From Blautia coccoides (GTDB lineage Bacteria > Bacillota > Clostridia > Lachnospirales > Lachnospiraceae): a stretch of 64,000 bases of DNA. The stretch covers positions 1,677,001 through 1,741,000 of the forward strand of contig NZ_CP136422.1 of NCBI RefSeq assembly GCF_034355335.1, in the 5' to 3' direction. Positions 8,406 through 17,393 of this stretch are shown here, one piece after another. The stretch's first letter is position 1. The number at the start of each line of letters is the position of its first letter. The notes beneath the pieces are model-generated. The model did no database searches, was not told the DNA's origin, and saw only the letters and a program-made list of their open reading frames with translations. The translations under genes were made by a program, and so were the position numbers.

Positions 8406-9182
8406 ATGGGTATTATCGAGAAAATGAGACTGGACGGAAAAGTATCTTTTGTAACAGGAGGTGCCAGAGGTATTGGAAAGCAGATAGCCATCGCCCTTGC
8501 TGAAGCGGGCAGCGATGTGGCAATTGTGGATGTGGATATTGAGGAGGCAGAAAAGACTGCGGCCGGTATCGCAAAAGAAAACGGTGTGAAGACCATCACC
8601 ATAAGGACCGATGTTACAAAGCCGGAGGAAGTCAACGCCATGATGGAAGAGATCATGAGTACATTTGGCAGACTGGATGCAGCCTTTTGCAATGCGGGTA
8701 TCTGCATGAACATCCCCTGTGAGGAGATGACCTATGAGCAGTGGAAAAAAGTTATTGATATCAATTTAAGCGGTGTCTTCTTAACTGCACAGGCGGCGGC
8801 AAAACAGATGCTGAAACAGGGACACGGCTCCATAATCAACACAGCCTCCATGTCAGCCCACATTGTAAATGTACCCCAGCCCCAGTGTTCCTACAACGCA
8901 TCCAAGGCAGGTGTTGTCCAGCTTACAAAATCCATGGCCATTGAATTTGCAAAGCGCGGTGTCAGGGTAAACTGCATCAGCCCGGGATACATGGGAACAG
9001 AGTTGACACTGAACTCTCCAAGCCTGAAGCCTTTGATCGAACAGTGGAATGCCATGGCGCCTATGGGACGTATGGGACGTCCGGAAGAACTGCAGTCTAT
9101 TGCGGTATATCTGGCAGGAGATACCAGCAGCTTTACCACTGGTTCAGATTTCATTGTGGATGGAGCTTTCACCTGTTTCTAA
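8406..9182 (+). CDS. SDR family NAD(P)-dependent polyol dehydrogenase
   Basis: A 258-residue classical short-chain dehydrogenase. The cofactor motif T-G-G-A-R-G-I-G is near residues 17-24; Asp at the end of beta-2 (I-V-D-V-D) suggests NAD preference. The N-A-G motif, the Ser of N-T-A-S-M-S and Y-N-A-S-K complete the active site. The end (P-M-G-R-M-G-R-P-E-E-L, then T-T-G-S-D-F-I-V-D-G) resembles arabinitol/sorbitol-type dehydrogenases. With an FGGY kinase and a GPH symporter downstream, oxidation of a pentitol or other alditol to a ketose is likely. The exact substrate cannot be read from sequence. Confidence 0.85.
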   Translation: MGIIEKMRLDGKVSFVTGGARGIGKQIAIALAEAGSDVAIVDVDIEEAEKTAAGIAKENGVKTITIRTDVTKPEEVNAMMEEIMSTFGRLDAAFCNAGICMNIPCEEMTYEQWKKVIDINLSGVFLTAQAAAKQMLKQGHGSIINTASMSAHIVNVPQPQCSYNASKAGVVQLTKSMAIEFAKRGVRVNCISPGYMGTELTLNSPSLKPLIEQWNAMAPMGRMGRPEELQSIAVYLAGDTSSFTTGSDFIVDGAFTCF

Positions 9183-9215
9183 AAAAGAGCCAACGGCTGC
9201 AGCTGCTCGGCAGAT

Positions 9216-9236
9216 CTGCGGGTACTGAGCAGTTAC
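9216..9236 (+). repeat. Intergenic repeat, GGGTACTGAACAGTTAC type (copy 2)
   Basis: CTGC followed by GGGTACTGAGCAGTTAC (9220-9236), one base different from the consensus, between the SDR and FGGY genes. It lies inside a polycistronic unit, so it is transcribed. Confidence 0.6.
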
Positions 9237-9271
9237 AGCCAGCTAAAAATGTCTGCTGAAGGAGAACAGTA

Positions 9272-10798
9272 ATGAAATATTTATTAGGTACGGATATCGG
9301 TACATCCGGTACAAAAACTATATTAATGGATACAGAGGGGAATCTCATAGCAAAACATCTGGTGGAGTACGATGTGCTGACACCCCGCCCCTTATGGGCA
9401 GAACAGTGGCCCCAGGTGTGGCTGGACGCAGCACTTGTATCTATCAGGGAAACAGTGAATAAATCCGGTGTGGCAAAAGAGGACATCAGCGGTCTTGCTG
9501 TCAGCGGTCTCTACGGAGGTTCCGGTATACCTCTTGATAAGGAGATGCAGCCGGTCCGCCCATGTTTGATCTGGATGGACAGAAGGGCACAGGAGGAAAG
9601 TGACTGGGTTCTGTCACATGTGGGGGAAGAAAGACTTCTGGATATCACCCAGAATGGCGCTGATCCCTACTATGGATACACAAAAATGCTCTGGATAAAG
9701 AATCATGAGCCGGAAAACTGGGAAAAGACAGAACTCTTTCTTCCTCCCAACGATTATGTGATATATCATCTGACAGGACAGATTGTCATTGACTATTCTT
9801 CAGCCGGAAATATTGGCGGGATCTTCGACATGCGCACAAGAACCTGGTCAGAGGAAATGATGGAGGCTATGGGAATTCCCATGGAGAAGATGCCCAGGAA
9901 GCTTGTGGAATCCACAGACATTGCAGGAGGCCTGACAAAAGAGGCAGCACAGAGTCTGGGGCTTATGGAGGGAATGCCGGTCATTGCAGGGGGCATTGAC
10001 TGCGGCGCTGCCAATATCGGATTGGGTGTGCTGGAATCCGGCATCTACGCAGCGGCCATCGGAACCTCCATGTGCGCGGCGCTGATTTCTGATAAGCCGG
10101 TAAAAGGAAACGGGCTGATCGTATGGCCCTACCTGTATGATGCGAAAAATCTTTCCTATTACTTTGCCGGGGGAGCAACAGCAGGTGCTATAGTAAAATG
10201 GTTTAGGAATACCTTTGCAGAGGAAGAGATGCGCGCGGAGTCAGAGGGGAGAGGCAGTGCCTATGACCTTCTGAACCATCAGGCGGAAAAGATATCGGTG
10301 GGAAGTGACGGACTGGTTGTTCTTCCTTATTTTATGGGGGAGAGAAGTCCGGTCTGGGATTCCGACGCAAAAGGTACTGTAGTGGGGCTGTCCCTGGCGC
10401 ACACCAAGGGTCATCTGTACCGGGCATTTCTGGAGGCGGTTGCCTATTCCCTGAGAGACGCCATGGAAGCCACAGGAGAGGAGCTTGGTGAGTATATCCT
10501 CCTGGCCGGAGGGGTGACAAAATCAAAACTGTGGAGACAGATTTTCGCTGATGTGACCGGCTATCCGGTGGTCTGTCCAAAACAGGATGTGGAAGCGAAT
10601 ATGGGAGATGTGATCCTGGCAGGTATCGGTACAGGCATTCTGTCCTATGAAAAAGTGAAAAAATGGCAGGTGCTGGGCGAAAAAATCATGCCGGATGAGA
10701 AGAACCATGAAAAATACAATGAATATTTCAGGTTGTATCACTCTATCTATCAAAATTTGAAGGAAGATATGAAGCAGCTTACAAAACTGGCAGAATAG
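9272..10798 (+). CDS. FGGY family carbohydrate kinase
   Basis: A 508-residue two-domain FGGY sugar kinase that would phosphorylate the ketose made by the upstream dehydrogenase. The ATP-binding D-I-G-T-S-G-T-K lies at residues 8-15 and the catalytic Asp is in G-G-I-D-C-G-A-A. The overall layout is closest to xylulokinase (R-P-L-W-A-E-Q-W-P, I-L-A-G-G-V-T-K-S). However, where D-xylulokinases have G-Q-M-H-G this protein has G-L-Y-G-G, so D-xylulose specificity should not be assumed. The ATG at 9272 follows GAAGGAGAACAGTA. It is the second gene of the operon. Confidence 0.85.
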   Translation: MKYLLGTDIGTSGTKTILMDTEGNLIAKHLVEYDVLTPRPLWAEQWPQVWLDAALVSIRETVNKSGVAKEDISGLAVSGLYGGSGIPLDKEMQPVRPCLIWMDRRAQEESDWVLSHVGEERLLDITQNGADPYYGYTKMLWIKNHEPENWEKTELFLPPNDYVIYHLTGQIVIDYSSAGNIGGIFDMRTRTWSEEMMEAMGIPMEKMPRKLVESTDIAGGLTKEAAQSLGLMEGMPVIAGGIDCGAANIGLGVLESGIYAAAIGTSMCAALISDKPVKGNGLIVWPYLYDAKNLSYYFAGGATAGAIVKWFRNTFAEEEMRAESEGRGSAYDLLNHQAEKISVGSDGLVVLPYFMGERSPVWDSDAKGTVVGLSLAHTKGHLYRAFLEAVAYSLRDAMEATGEELGEYILLAGGVTKSKLWRQIFADVTGYPVVCPKQDVEANMGDVILAGIGTGILSYEKVKKWQVLGEKIMPDEKNHEKYNEYFRLYHSIYQNLKEDMKQLTKLAE

Positions 10799-10869
10799 GG
10801 ACTGTCATGGAAAATAAGATGTAAAAAAGATAAAAAAGAAGGAAGAAAAAGATTTAAGGAGGAAGGAAT

Positions 10870-12258
10870 ATGGAGCAGGCAGAGTGTTTGCAGAACATCC
10901 CGTCAGAGGGGAATGGCGCTGTGACATCAAAGTGGAAAAAAAGGATTGGATACGGGGTGGGGGATCTCGGCTGCAATCTGGTATTCAGTACCATGGCGTC
11001 TTATCTGATGATATTTTATACAGATGTGTTTGGAATATCAGCGGCCGTAGCGGGTACGCTGATGCTGGTCACAAAGTTTATTGACGCGCTGACTGATACG
11101 GGAATGGGGATTTTGGTGGACAGGACCCACACAAAATGGGGACAGGGAAGACCTTATTTTCTCGTGGGAGCAGTTCCGTTTGCTGTCTTTACTATCATGA
11201 CATTTTTTGTGCCGGATTTACATATGACGGGAAAGATTGTCTGGGCTTATGTGACCTATTGTCTGCTCTGTACAGCTTATACAGTGGTGAACATTCCGCT
11301 TAACACCATTGTTCCGCGGCTTACTTCAGATTTACATGAGAGAAACTGTCTGGTTTCCTCCCGTATGATCTGCGCCATGATCGGAACAGCAATCGTTATG
11401 ACCATCACCTCACCCCTTGTGGAGTTTTTTGGAAGAGGAAATGCCAAAAAGGGATATCTGGTGACTATGACCATCTACGGAATCGCAGCCATGCTTATTT
11501 TTGTAGTTACATTTTTAAATACGGAGGAAGTGGTGCCGCCCTCTGTCAAGCGGGAGAAATCTTCGCTTGCTCAGGATTTAAAAGGGCTGACAGGACAGAG
11601 CGTGATTTTCTTTGCAGTAAATTTCCTCTATTTTGCCATCTATGTGGTACGCAATACTACAGTTATTTATTATTTTACATATAATCTTCAGAAGACGGAA
11701 TGGCTGACCTTTGTGGGATTGTTTGGAATCCTTTCGGGCCTTCCCATGCTTCTTGTGCTTCCATATCTGGAGAAGAAGATGTCAAAGCGAAATGTTATGT
11801 TTCTGAGTGTGATCATTTATATAGCGGGAGATTTGATCATATACCTTGGTAAGACTTCCGCAGTATGTCTGATTATCGGCCTGGCAGTGACAGGGCTTGG
11901 TATCTACGGCATATTCGGAACCACTTTTGCCATTCAGCCTGATGTGATCGACTATTCTGAATACAGAAAAAATAAAAGCGTTTCAGGCCTTATCGCCGCT
12001 TTCCAGGGCTTTTTTGTAAAAGCGAGCATGGGCCTTGCCAGCGCAGTGATCGGTCTTCTTCTGAAACAAGGCGGATATGTGGCAAATGCAGCGCAGACAC
12101 CAAAGGCACTTGCGTATATTGAAGCCAGTTTTATCTGGATTCCCATGGGGCTCTGCGTGGTCATCTGCGTGGTCATGTGTTTTTACAGACTGGATAAAGA
12201 GCGGGGAAATATGGATGAAGAGCTGGAGAGAAGAAGACGTTCCCTTAACGCGGGCTGA
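10870..12258 (+). CDS. GPH family (glycoside-pentoside-hexuronide) cation symporter
   Basis: A 462-residue membrane protein with about 12 hydrophobic segments. It has GPH signatures: G-Y-G-V-G-D-L-G in the first helix, D-A-L-T-D-T-G-M-G after helix 2, and G-R-P-Y-F-L-V-G-A. It should import the sugar, polyol or glycoside processed by the SDR and FGGY enzymes, driven by Na+ or H+. The ATG at 10870 follows AAGGAGGAAGGAAT. It is the last gene of the operon. I see no clear intrinsic terminator after it. Confidence 0.88.
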   Translation: MEQAECLQNIPSEGNGAVTSKWKKRIGYGVGDLGCNLVFSTMASYLMIFYTDVFGISAAVAGTLMLVTKFIDALTDTGMGILVDRTHTKWGQGRPYFLVGAVPFAVFTIMTFFVPDLHMTGKIVWAYVTYCLLCTAYTVVNIPLNTIVPRLTSDLHERNCLVSSRMICAMIGTAIVMTITSPLVEFFGRGNAKKGYLVTMTIYGIAAMLIFVVTFLNTEEVVPPSVKREKSSLAQDLKGLTGQSVIFFAVNFLYFAIYVVRNTTVIYYFTYNLQKTEWLTFVGLFGILSGLPMLLVLPYLEKKMSKRNVMFLSVIIYIAGDLIIYLGKTSAVCLIIGLAVTGLGIYGIFGTTFAIQPDVIDYSEYRKNKSVSGLIAAFQGFFVKASMGLASAVIGLLLKQGGYVANAAQTPKALAYIEASFIWIPMGLCVVICVVMCFYRLDKERGNMDEELERRRRSLNAG

Positions 12259-12326
12259 GTCCCGGTATCCGGCCAATCGCAAAGCAATATTTCATGCAGG
12301 AAAAAAGGGACATTGTGAGGAGCCTA

Positions 12327-12355
12327 TTGACATTCTGCCAAAACAGTCATAAGAT
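12327..12355 (+). promoter_or_regulatory. Promoter for the small membrane protein gene
   Basis: TTGACA (12327-12332), a 17-bp spacer and TAAGAT (12350-12355), 32 bp before the ATG at 12387. Confidence 0.62.
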
Positions 12356-12386
12356 GCGAAAAAAGGCTGTGGAGGTAGAATGTGAT

Positions 12387-12695
12387 ATGATATTTCAGAA
12401 TAATAAAAAGGCATGGATCGTTTTTGCTGTGACGGTGATTGCTGCTATTCCTGCGTATTTTGTCCTGAGGCAGGAGACGGAAATCTTTGTGTTTCCTGCC
12501 GTACAGGCTGCACTTCTCATATTGGGCAGCATGGAATCTGTGAAAACCTGGTGCATGAATTATAAAATGAGTGTTATGCGAAGTGAACATCAGTATCATT
12601 TTATGTTGTTTCTGGGTGTTTTGCTGTTGCTGTTTGTAGGGATCGGATACTTCTATACCACATATACAGAGCTGATATCCCTGCGTGTATCCTGA
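12387..12695 (+). CDS. Small two-TM membrane protein, function unknown
   Basis: A 102-residue protein with hydrophobic stretches at about 10-28 and 35-50 and a long one at about 73-92. I recognise no family. The ATG at 12387 is preceded by GGAGGT (12371-12376) with 10-nt spacing and by its own promoter. An upstream ATG at 12294 would place that promoter inside the coding region, so I reject it. It stands alone between the sugar operon and the Crp/Fnr gene. Confidence 0.6.
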   Translation: MIFQNNKKAWIVFAVTVIAAIPAYFVLRQETEIFVFPAVQAALLILGSMESVKTWCMNYKMSVMRSEHQYHFMLFLGVLLLLFVGIGYFYTTYTELISLRVS

Positions 12696-12832
12696 AATTT
12701 ATTGTAGATATTTGTCATCTGTTACGATATAATAAGTCAGAAGTAAGCTTGTGTGTTTATTGGACCGCAAAAGGCAGTTATAAAAACAATTCACAGACAG
12801 ATGAGTGAAAGCAGTGAGATGGGAGCGCGAGA

Positions 12833-13522
12833 GTGAAGGAGATAGAGGAATCACTTAGGATCATATTCGGTGCGGATGGGATACGGCAGTCCAGCCGGGA
12901 ACATCTGGCCCGCTACAGTGTGCTGCTGGAAATGAAAAAAGGGCAGCATCTGTATCGGGAGAGGGAAGAAATCGTCACAGTATATGCTGTGGTCAGCGGG
13001 ACGGCTGCGTTATATAAGATGAATTCCATGGGAGAAAAGAAAGTGATCTTTGTTCTGGGCAAAGGGAGTCTGCTGAATGAGGAAGTGCTTCAGGATCTGC
13101 CGGAGCCTGTGAGCTGTGAGATCATGGAATCTGCCCGGATCCTGGCCATTCCCAGAAAGCAGCTTCTGGCGTTGATGGAGACAGATGCTAGACTCATGCG
13201 TTTTCTCTTTTCCTCCCAGTCCCATAAAGTGCGCAGGCTGTACCGGCAGCTTAAGAATACCACCAATGCCACAAGAGGGGAAAAGAAAATGGCAGCCAAG
13301 CTGTGGAAACTGGCCCGTGATTATGGGAAAAAGGAGGAGGTCGGTGTTCGCATCTCCCTGAAACTAACGGTAACCCAGCTTGCGGATATGCTGGGCACAA
13401 AAAGGGAGACCGCGTCCCGCCAGCTTAAAGTCCTGGTAGAGCAGGGGCTTGTCCGTTATGACAGGAACACATTTGTGATACCGGATACGGACGCACTGAA
13501 CCGATATTTTAAAGAAGAGTAA
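12833..13522 (+). CDS. Crp/Fnr family transcriptional regulator
   Basis: A 229-residue regulator: a cyclic-nucleotide-binding-type beta barrel (about 30-125), a dimer helix, and a Crp-type winged helix (about 165-225) with L-T-V-T-Q-L-A-D-M-L-G-T-K-R-E-T-A-S-R-Q. The N-terminal cysteine cluster of FNR is absent, so direct oxygen sensing through an Fe-S cluster is unlikely. Start is GTG 12833 after GGGAGCG. A possible -10 TATAAT (12728-12733) lacks a good -35 box. It precedes the molybdopterin reductase operon in the same direction and is its likely regulator (inference). Confidence 0.88.
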   Translation: MKEIEESLRIIFGADGIRQSSREHLARYSVLLEMKKGQHLYREREEIVTVYAVVSGTAALYKMNSMGEKKVIFVLGKGSLLNEEVLQDLPEPVSCEIMESARILAIPRKQLLALMETDARLMRFLFSSQSHKVRRLYRQLKNTTNATRGEKKMAAKLWKLARDYGKKEEVGVRISLKLTVTQLADMLGTKRETASRQLKVLVEQGLVRYDRNTFVIPDTDALNRYFKEE

Positions 13523-13530
13523 TTGTCTGA

Positions 13531-13558
13531 AAACCGTGATTTTTGTCACGGTTTTTTT
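13531..13558 (+). terminator. Terminator of the Crp/Fnr gene, possibly also an operator
   Basis: Stem AAACCGTGA (13531-13539) with TCACGGTTT (13546-13554), a 6-nt loop and a run of T. The stem contains CGTGA-N6-TCACG, the spacing of a Crp-type operator, so the same DNA could also bind the Crp/Fnr protein ahead of the operon that starts at 13638. Confidence 0.8.
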
Positions 13559-13637
13559 GCGTATATGGCGTTATCCTTTTAAATAGAAGAAAACACGGAT
13601 GACTACGTGATATTTCAGGGAAAAAGAGGAGGAAGTC

Positions 13638-15710
13638 ATGAAGAAAATACAATCCACCTGCAATTACTGTGCCATAGACTGTAATCTGGATTTTTATGTG
13701 GAGGACGGCAGGATCAGGAAAGTTGTCCCAACAAAAGGCTATCCGGTCAATGACGGATTCTGCTGCATCAAAGGCTTGTCTCTGGACAAACAGCTTACAG
13801 TAAAAAAACCATCCCCCCTTCCAAAGATCAGACAGGCAGACGGAAGTATGAAGGAAGTACCTTGGGAGGAGGGCTTTCAGTACGTAGCTGACAAGCTTAG
13901 AGAGCTTCAGGAGAAATATGGAACAGAGAGTGTGGCAGGTATCAGCACCGGGCAGCTTACCATGGAAGAGTTTGCCCTGTTCGGCCATGTGATGCGCAAC
14001 TATCTGAAGACAAATGTGGACGGCAATACCCGCCTCTGCATGGCTACCGCGGTAGTGGCGCATAAGCAGAGCTACGGCTTTGATGCCCCCGGCTATACAC
14101 TGAAGGATCTGGAGCTGTCTGACACCATCATACTTATCGGGGCGAACCCTGTGGTGACACACCCGATTGTATGGGGAAAGATCAAAGAGAATCACAGCAA
14201 AAAACTGATCGTCATAGACCCCAGAAAGTCTGAGAGTGCCAGAAACGCGGATTACTGGTACGGTTTGAAACATAAGAGCGATCTATATCTGTATTATGCC
14301 ATTGCCAATCTTCTGATCGAGAAGGATTATCTGGATAAAAAATACATAGAAGCGCACACCGAAAGGTTCCGGGAATTCAAAGCATTTGTAAAAGACTACA
14401 CATTGAACCGAGCAGCAGAGGTGACAGGTCTGTCGGAGGGTCAGATCCTGGAGCTTGTGGAACTGATCCACACAGGAAAACGCGTATCCTTCTGGTGGAC
14501 CATGGGCGTGAACCAGGGGTATGAGGCTGTACGCACAGCCCAGGCTGTGATCAATCTGGCATTGATGACAGGAAATATGGGGCGTCCCGGAACAGGTGCC
14601 AATTCCATCACAGGCCAGTGCAATGCCATGGGTTCCCGTGCCTATAGCAATACAGCAGTTCTCTACGCAGGCGGTGACTTCACGGACCCGGCCAGAAGAG
14701 CAAAAGTTGCAAAAGCGCTGGGCGTGGAGGAAAGCGTGCTGGCAGAAAAGCCCACTAAAACCTATAACCAGATCATTGAGGGCATCAATGCGGGAGAGAT
14801 CAAAGGGCTGTGGATCCTTTGCACCAATCCGAGACACAGTTGGACCAACAATGAAACCTTTGCCCAGGCTGTAAAAAAACTGGAATTATATGTGGTGCAG
14901 GATATCTATGATACGATCGAGAGTGCAGAAGGCGCAACTGTGTTCTTCCCGGTGGTGTCCGGCATGAAAAAAGAGGGAACGTATATCAATCTGGAGAGAA
15001 GGCTTTCCGCCATGCGTCAGGTACTGCCGAGAGAAGAAAATGAGATATCCGACTACGAAGCCATATTAGGCGTGGGAAAGGCTCTCGGTATGGGAAATCT
15101 GCTCAGAGGCTGGGAGACACCAAAGGACTGCTTCGCGCTGATGAAGGAATGCTCCAGGGGAATGCCCTGTGATATTACGGGGGTGAAGTGGGAAGAGCTT
15201 GAGAATTCCCACGGCATCCAATGGCCCTTCAGAGAGGGAGAGAAACTGCAGGAGGACCAGAGAAGGCTTTATGAGGACGGACAGTTCTTTACACCCTCTA
15301 AAAAAGCGCAGTTTATATTTGAAAAGCCTCTGGAAAATCCCATGCCTACAACCGAAGAGTTCCCCTTTGTATTCAATACGGGACGCGGTTCTGTGGGGCA
15401 GTGGCACACACAGAGCCGGACAAAAGAGGTGAAATTTGTAGAGGATGTCTCTCTGAAAAAAGCATATCTGTACATGAACCCGGAGACTGCCAAAAGCCAC
15501 GGTGTAAAAGAAAATGACAGGATCTGTGTGTATTCTGCCAACGGACAGAATGCGGATTTTACAGTGAAGATCACGGATAATGTCAGGGAAGATGAACTGT
15601 ACGCGCCCATCCATTATATTGAGTGCAACAAGCTTACACCTTCCATTTATGACTCCTATTCCAAAGAGCCATCCTACAAATCAGCGGCAGTCCGCTTTGT
15701 AAAAAGATAA
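13638..15710 (+). CDS. Molybdopterin oxidoreductase, NasA/NapA-like catalytic subunit
   Basis: A 690-residue Mo/W-bisMGD enzyme of the DMSO reductase superfamily. An N-terminal 4Fe-4S site is formed by Cys8, Cys11, Cys15 and Cys43 (C-N-Y-C-A-I-D-C and C-I-K-G). The predicted metal ligand is Cys134 in N-T-R-L-C-M-A-T-A-V-V. That block and the following F-G-x-D-x-P resemble assimilatory or periplasmic-type nitrate reductases more than formate dehydrogenases, which have a C/U-A-R-x-C-H motif. There is no Tat signal, so it is cytoplasmic. RBS GAGGAGGAAGTC precedes the ATG. It is the first gene of a four-gene operon with an Fe-S protein, a flavoprotein and an anion channel. Nitrate is the best guess for substrate; another oxyanion is possible. 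Confidence 0.85.
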   Translation: MKKIQSTCNYCAIDCNLDFYVEDGRIRKVVPTKGYPVNDGFCCIKGLSLDKQLTVKKPSPLPKIRQADGSMKEVPWEEGFQYVADKLRELQEKYGTESVAGISTGQLTMEEFALFGHVMRNYLKTNVDGNTRLCMATAVVAHKQSYGFDAPGYTLKDLELSDTIILIGANPVVTHPIVWGKIKENHSKKLIVIDPRKSESARNADYWYGLKHKSDLYLYYAIANLLIEKDYLDKKYIEAHTERFREFKAFVKDYTLNRAAEVTGLSEGQILELVELIHTGKRVSFWWTMGVNQGYEAVRTAQAVINLALMTGNMGRPGTGANSITGQCNAMGSRAYSNTAVLYAGGDFTDPARRAKVAKALGVEESVLAEKPTKTYNQIIEGINAGEIKGLWILCTNPRHSWTNNETFAQAVKKLELYVVQDIYDTIESAEGATVFFPVVSGMKKEGTYINLERRLSAMRQVLPREENEISDYEAILGVGKALGMGNLLRGWETPKDCFALMKECSRGMPCDITGVKWEELENSHGIQWPFREGEKLQEDQRRLYEDGQFFTPSKKAQFIFEKPLENPMPTTEEFPFVFNTGRGSVGQWHTQSRTKEVKFVEDVSLKKAYLYMNPETAKSHGVKENDRICVYSANGQNADFTVKITDNVREDELYAPIHYIECNKLTPSIYDSYSKEPSYKSAAVRFVKR

Positions 15711-15722
15711 GGGGGTACGAAG

Positions 15723-16145
15723 ATGTATCGGATCAAAATAGACCGCAGCAAATGTATCGGCTGCCTGACCTGTGTCACCGCCTGTGTGGTCAGTCATGAG
15801 ACGGACAGCGGAGACGCCAGAAACCGTGTGGTGATCGACAGTGAGACGAAGCCGGCACCTATATTCTGCCGGCACTGCGAGAGGCCGGAGTGTGTATATA
15901 CCTGCATGACAGGGGCTATGAGCAAGAATCCAGAGACAGGCTATGTGGAATATGACAAGGAGCGCTGCGCGAGCTGTTATATGTGTATCATGTCATGTCC
16001 CTTCGGCATTCTGAAAAGCGACAGTCATGACCATAAGGAGATCATGAAGTGCAATATGTGTATACACAGGAGCAGCGATAAAAAAGGCGCCCCTATGTGT
16101 GTGGAAAAATGTCCCATGCAGGCGATCACGTTTGAGGAGGTATAG
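15723..16145 (+). CDS. Ferredoxin-type electron-transfer subunit with four 4Fe-4S motifs
   Basis: A 140-residue protein with 16 cysteines in four motifs, typical of the DmsB/HycB-type subunits that wire electrons to molybdopterin enzymes. The first, C-I-G-C-L-T-C-V-T-A-C, starts at Cys11; then come F-C-R-H-C-E-R-P-E-C, C-A-S-C-Y-M-C-I-M-S-C and C-N-M-C-I-H. The gene begins 13 bp after the catalytic subunit, and the next gene starts 4 bp after its stop. It likely passes electrons from the flavoprotein at 16149 to the catalytic subunit. Confidence 0.9.
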   Translation: MYRIKIDRSKCIGCLTCVTACVVSHETDSGDARNRVVIDSETKPAPIFCRHCERPECVYTCMTGAMSKNPETGYVEYDKERCASCYMCIMSCPFGILKSDSHDHKEIMKCNMCIHRSSDKKGAPMCVEKCPMQAITFEEV

Positions 16146-16148
16146 GTT

Positions 16149-17393
16149 ATGAAATATGTGATTCTGGGTTCCTCAGCAGCCGGCGTCAATGCGGCAAAGG
16201 AAATCCGCAGGGTGGATAAAGGCGGAGAGATCGTGATGATCTCCGGGGATGAGACCATTTACTCCAGATGTATCCTGCATCATTATCCGGGAAACATCAG
16301 GACTGTACAGCAGCTTAACTTCACGGAGCCTGATTACACGGAGAAATACAGGATTCAATTTATGAGGGGCCGGGAGGCTGTCTCTGTAAACTGTGAAGAG
16401 CGCACCGTTCTTCTTAAGGACGGAGAGAGCGTTGGATTCGACAGGCTTCTCATAGCGACAGGCTCTCATACCTTCATTCCTCCTGTAAAGGGGATGAGAG
16501 AAGCAGGGAATGTGATAGGATTCAGGAACTTAAGTGATATAGACAGGATTAAGGAGATTCTGCCAAAAGCAAAACATGTGGTGGTCATGGGTGCTGGGCT
16601 TGTAGGACTAGATACAATTTCAGGCCTGCTTGACAACAACGTGAAGCCCACGGTGGTGGAACTGGCAGACCATCTGCTGTGCAGACAGCTTGATAAAGAG
16701 GCGGCATCCGTCTATGAACCGGCTATGGTGGAAAGGGGAGTAAAACAGTATTACGGCGTTAGCGTGCAGGAAGTGTTCTGTGACCGGGAGGGAAATATAA
16801 AAGAACTTGCCCTCTCAGACAGCAGCAGAATTCCCTGTGATTTTCTTATTGTGACAGCCGGTGTGCGCGCCAATGTGGAGTTTCTGGAGGGATGTCAGGT
16901 GGAGACAGACCGCTTTGGCCTTCTGTTCAATGTATTCGGAGAGACTAATGTACCGGGGATCTATGGAGCCGGAGATGTATCCGGCAGAGCTCCGATCTGG
17001 CCTGTGGCTGTCAAGGAGGGCATTATTGCCGGCAGCAATATGGCAGGAGTGAGGCGGAAGATGACAGATTTCTTTGCCAGCAAGTCTACCATGAATTTCT
17101 TCGGTATTCCCACTATGTCTCTGGGGCAGCCGGATCCTCAGGATGAGACGGAGCTGGTGGAGACACAGGAGGGAAAGGACGGATATAAGAAGATCATCCA
17201 CAAGGACGGACGTATCCTGGGTGCTGTTATCCAGGGGGATCTGTCCTACAGCGGAGTTCTCCAGCAGCTTATAGCTAGAAGGATTGACGTGTCAAAGGTA
17301 AGGAAACCTTTATTTGAGATAGATTACTCTGACTTTTTCCATGTGAGCGACAATTTTGAATTTTATTATCAGGAGGACACAAACGATGAATAG
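16149..17393 (+). CDS. FAD/NAD(P)-binding oxidoreductase
   Basis: A 414-residue flavoprotein of the rubredoxin-reductase / NirB-N-terminal type. The FAD Rossmann motif is unusual (G-S-S-A-A-G-V-N-A). The NAD(P) motif is G-A-G-L-V-G-L-D near residues 142-149, and the FAD-closing motif is I-Y-G-A-G-D-V. The likely role is to take electrons from NAD(P)H and pass them through the Fe-S protein to the molybdopterin enzyme. The final eight bases overlap the next gene, implying translational coupling. Confidence 0.85.
   Translation: MKYVILGSSAAGVNAAKEIRRVDKGGEIVMISGDETIYSRCILHHYPGNIRTVQQLNFTEPDYTEKYRIQFMRGREAVSVNCEERTVLLKDGESVGFDRLLIATGSHTFIPPVKGMREAGNVIGFRNLSDIDRIKEILPKAKHVVVMGAGLVGLDTISGLLDNNVKPTVVELADHLLCRQLDKEAASVYEPAMVERGVKQYYGVSVQEVFCDREGNIKELALSDSSRIPCDFLIVTAGVRANVEFLEGCQVETDRFGLLFNVFGETNVPGIYGAGDVSGRAPIWPVAVKEGIIAGSNMAGVRRKMTDFFASKSTMNFFGIPTMSLGQPDPQDETELVETQEGKDGYKKIIHKDGRILGAVIQGDLSYSGVLQQLIARRIDVSKVRKPLFEIDYSDFFHVSDNFEFYYQEDTNDE

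Noticed and set aside
13638..15710. Formate dehydrogenase as the identity of the molybdopterin enzyme
   Set aside because: The metal-ligand region lacks the Cys/Sec-A-R-x-C-H motif and instead matches the L-C-M-A/S block of NasA/NapA-type reductases. Not fully excluded.
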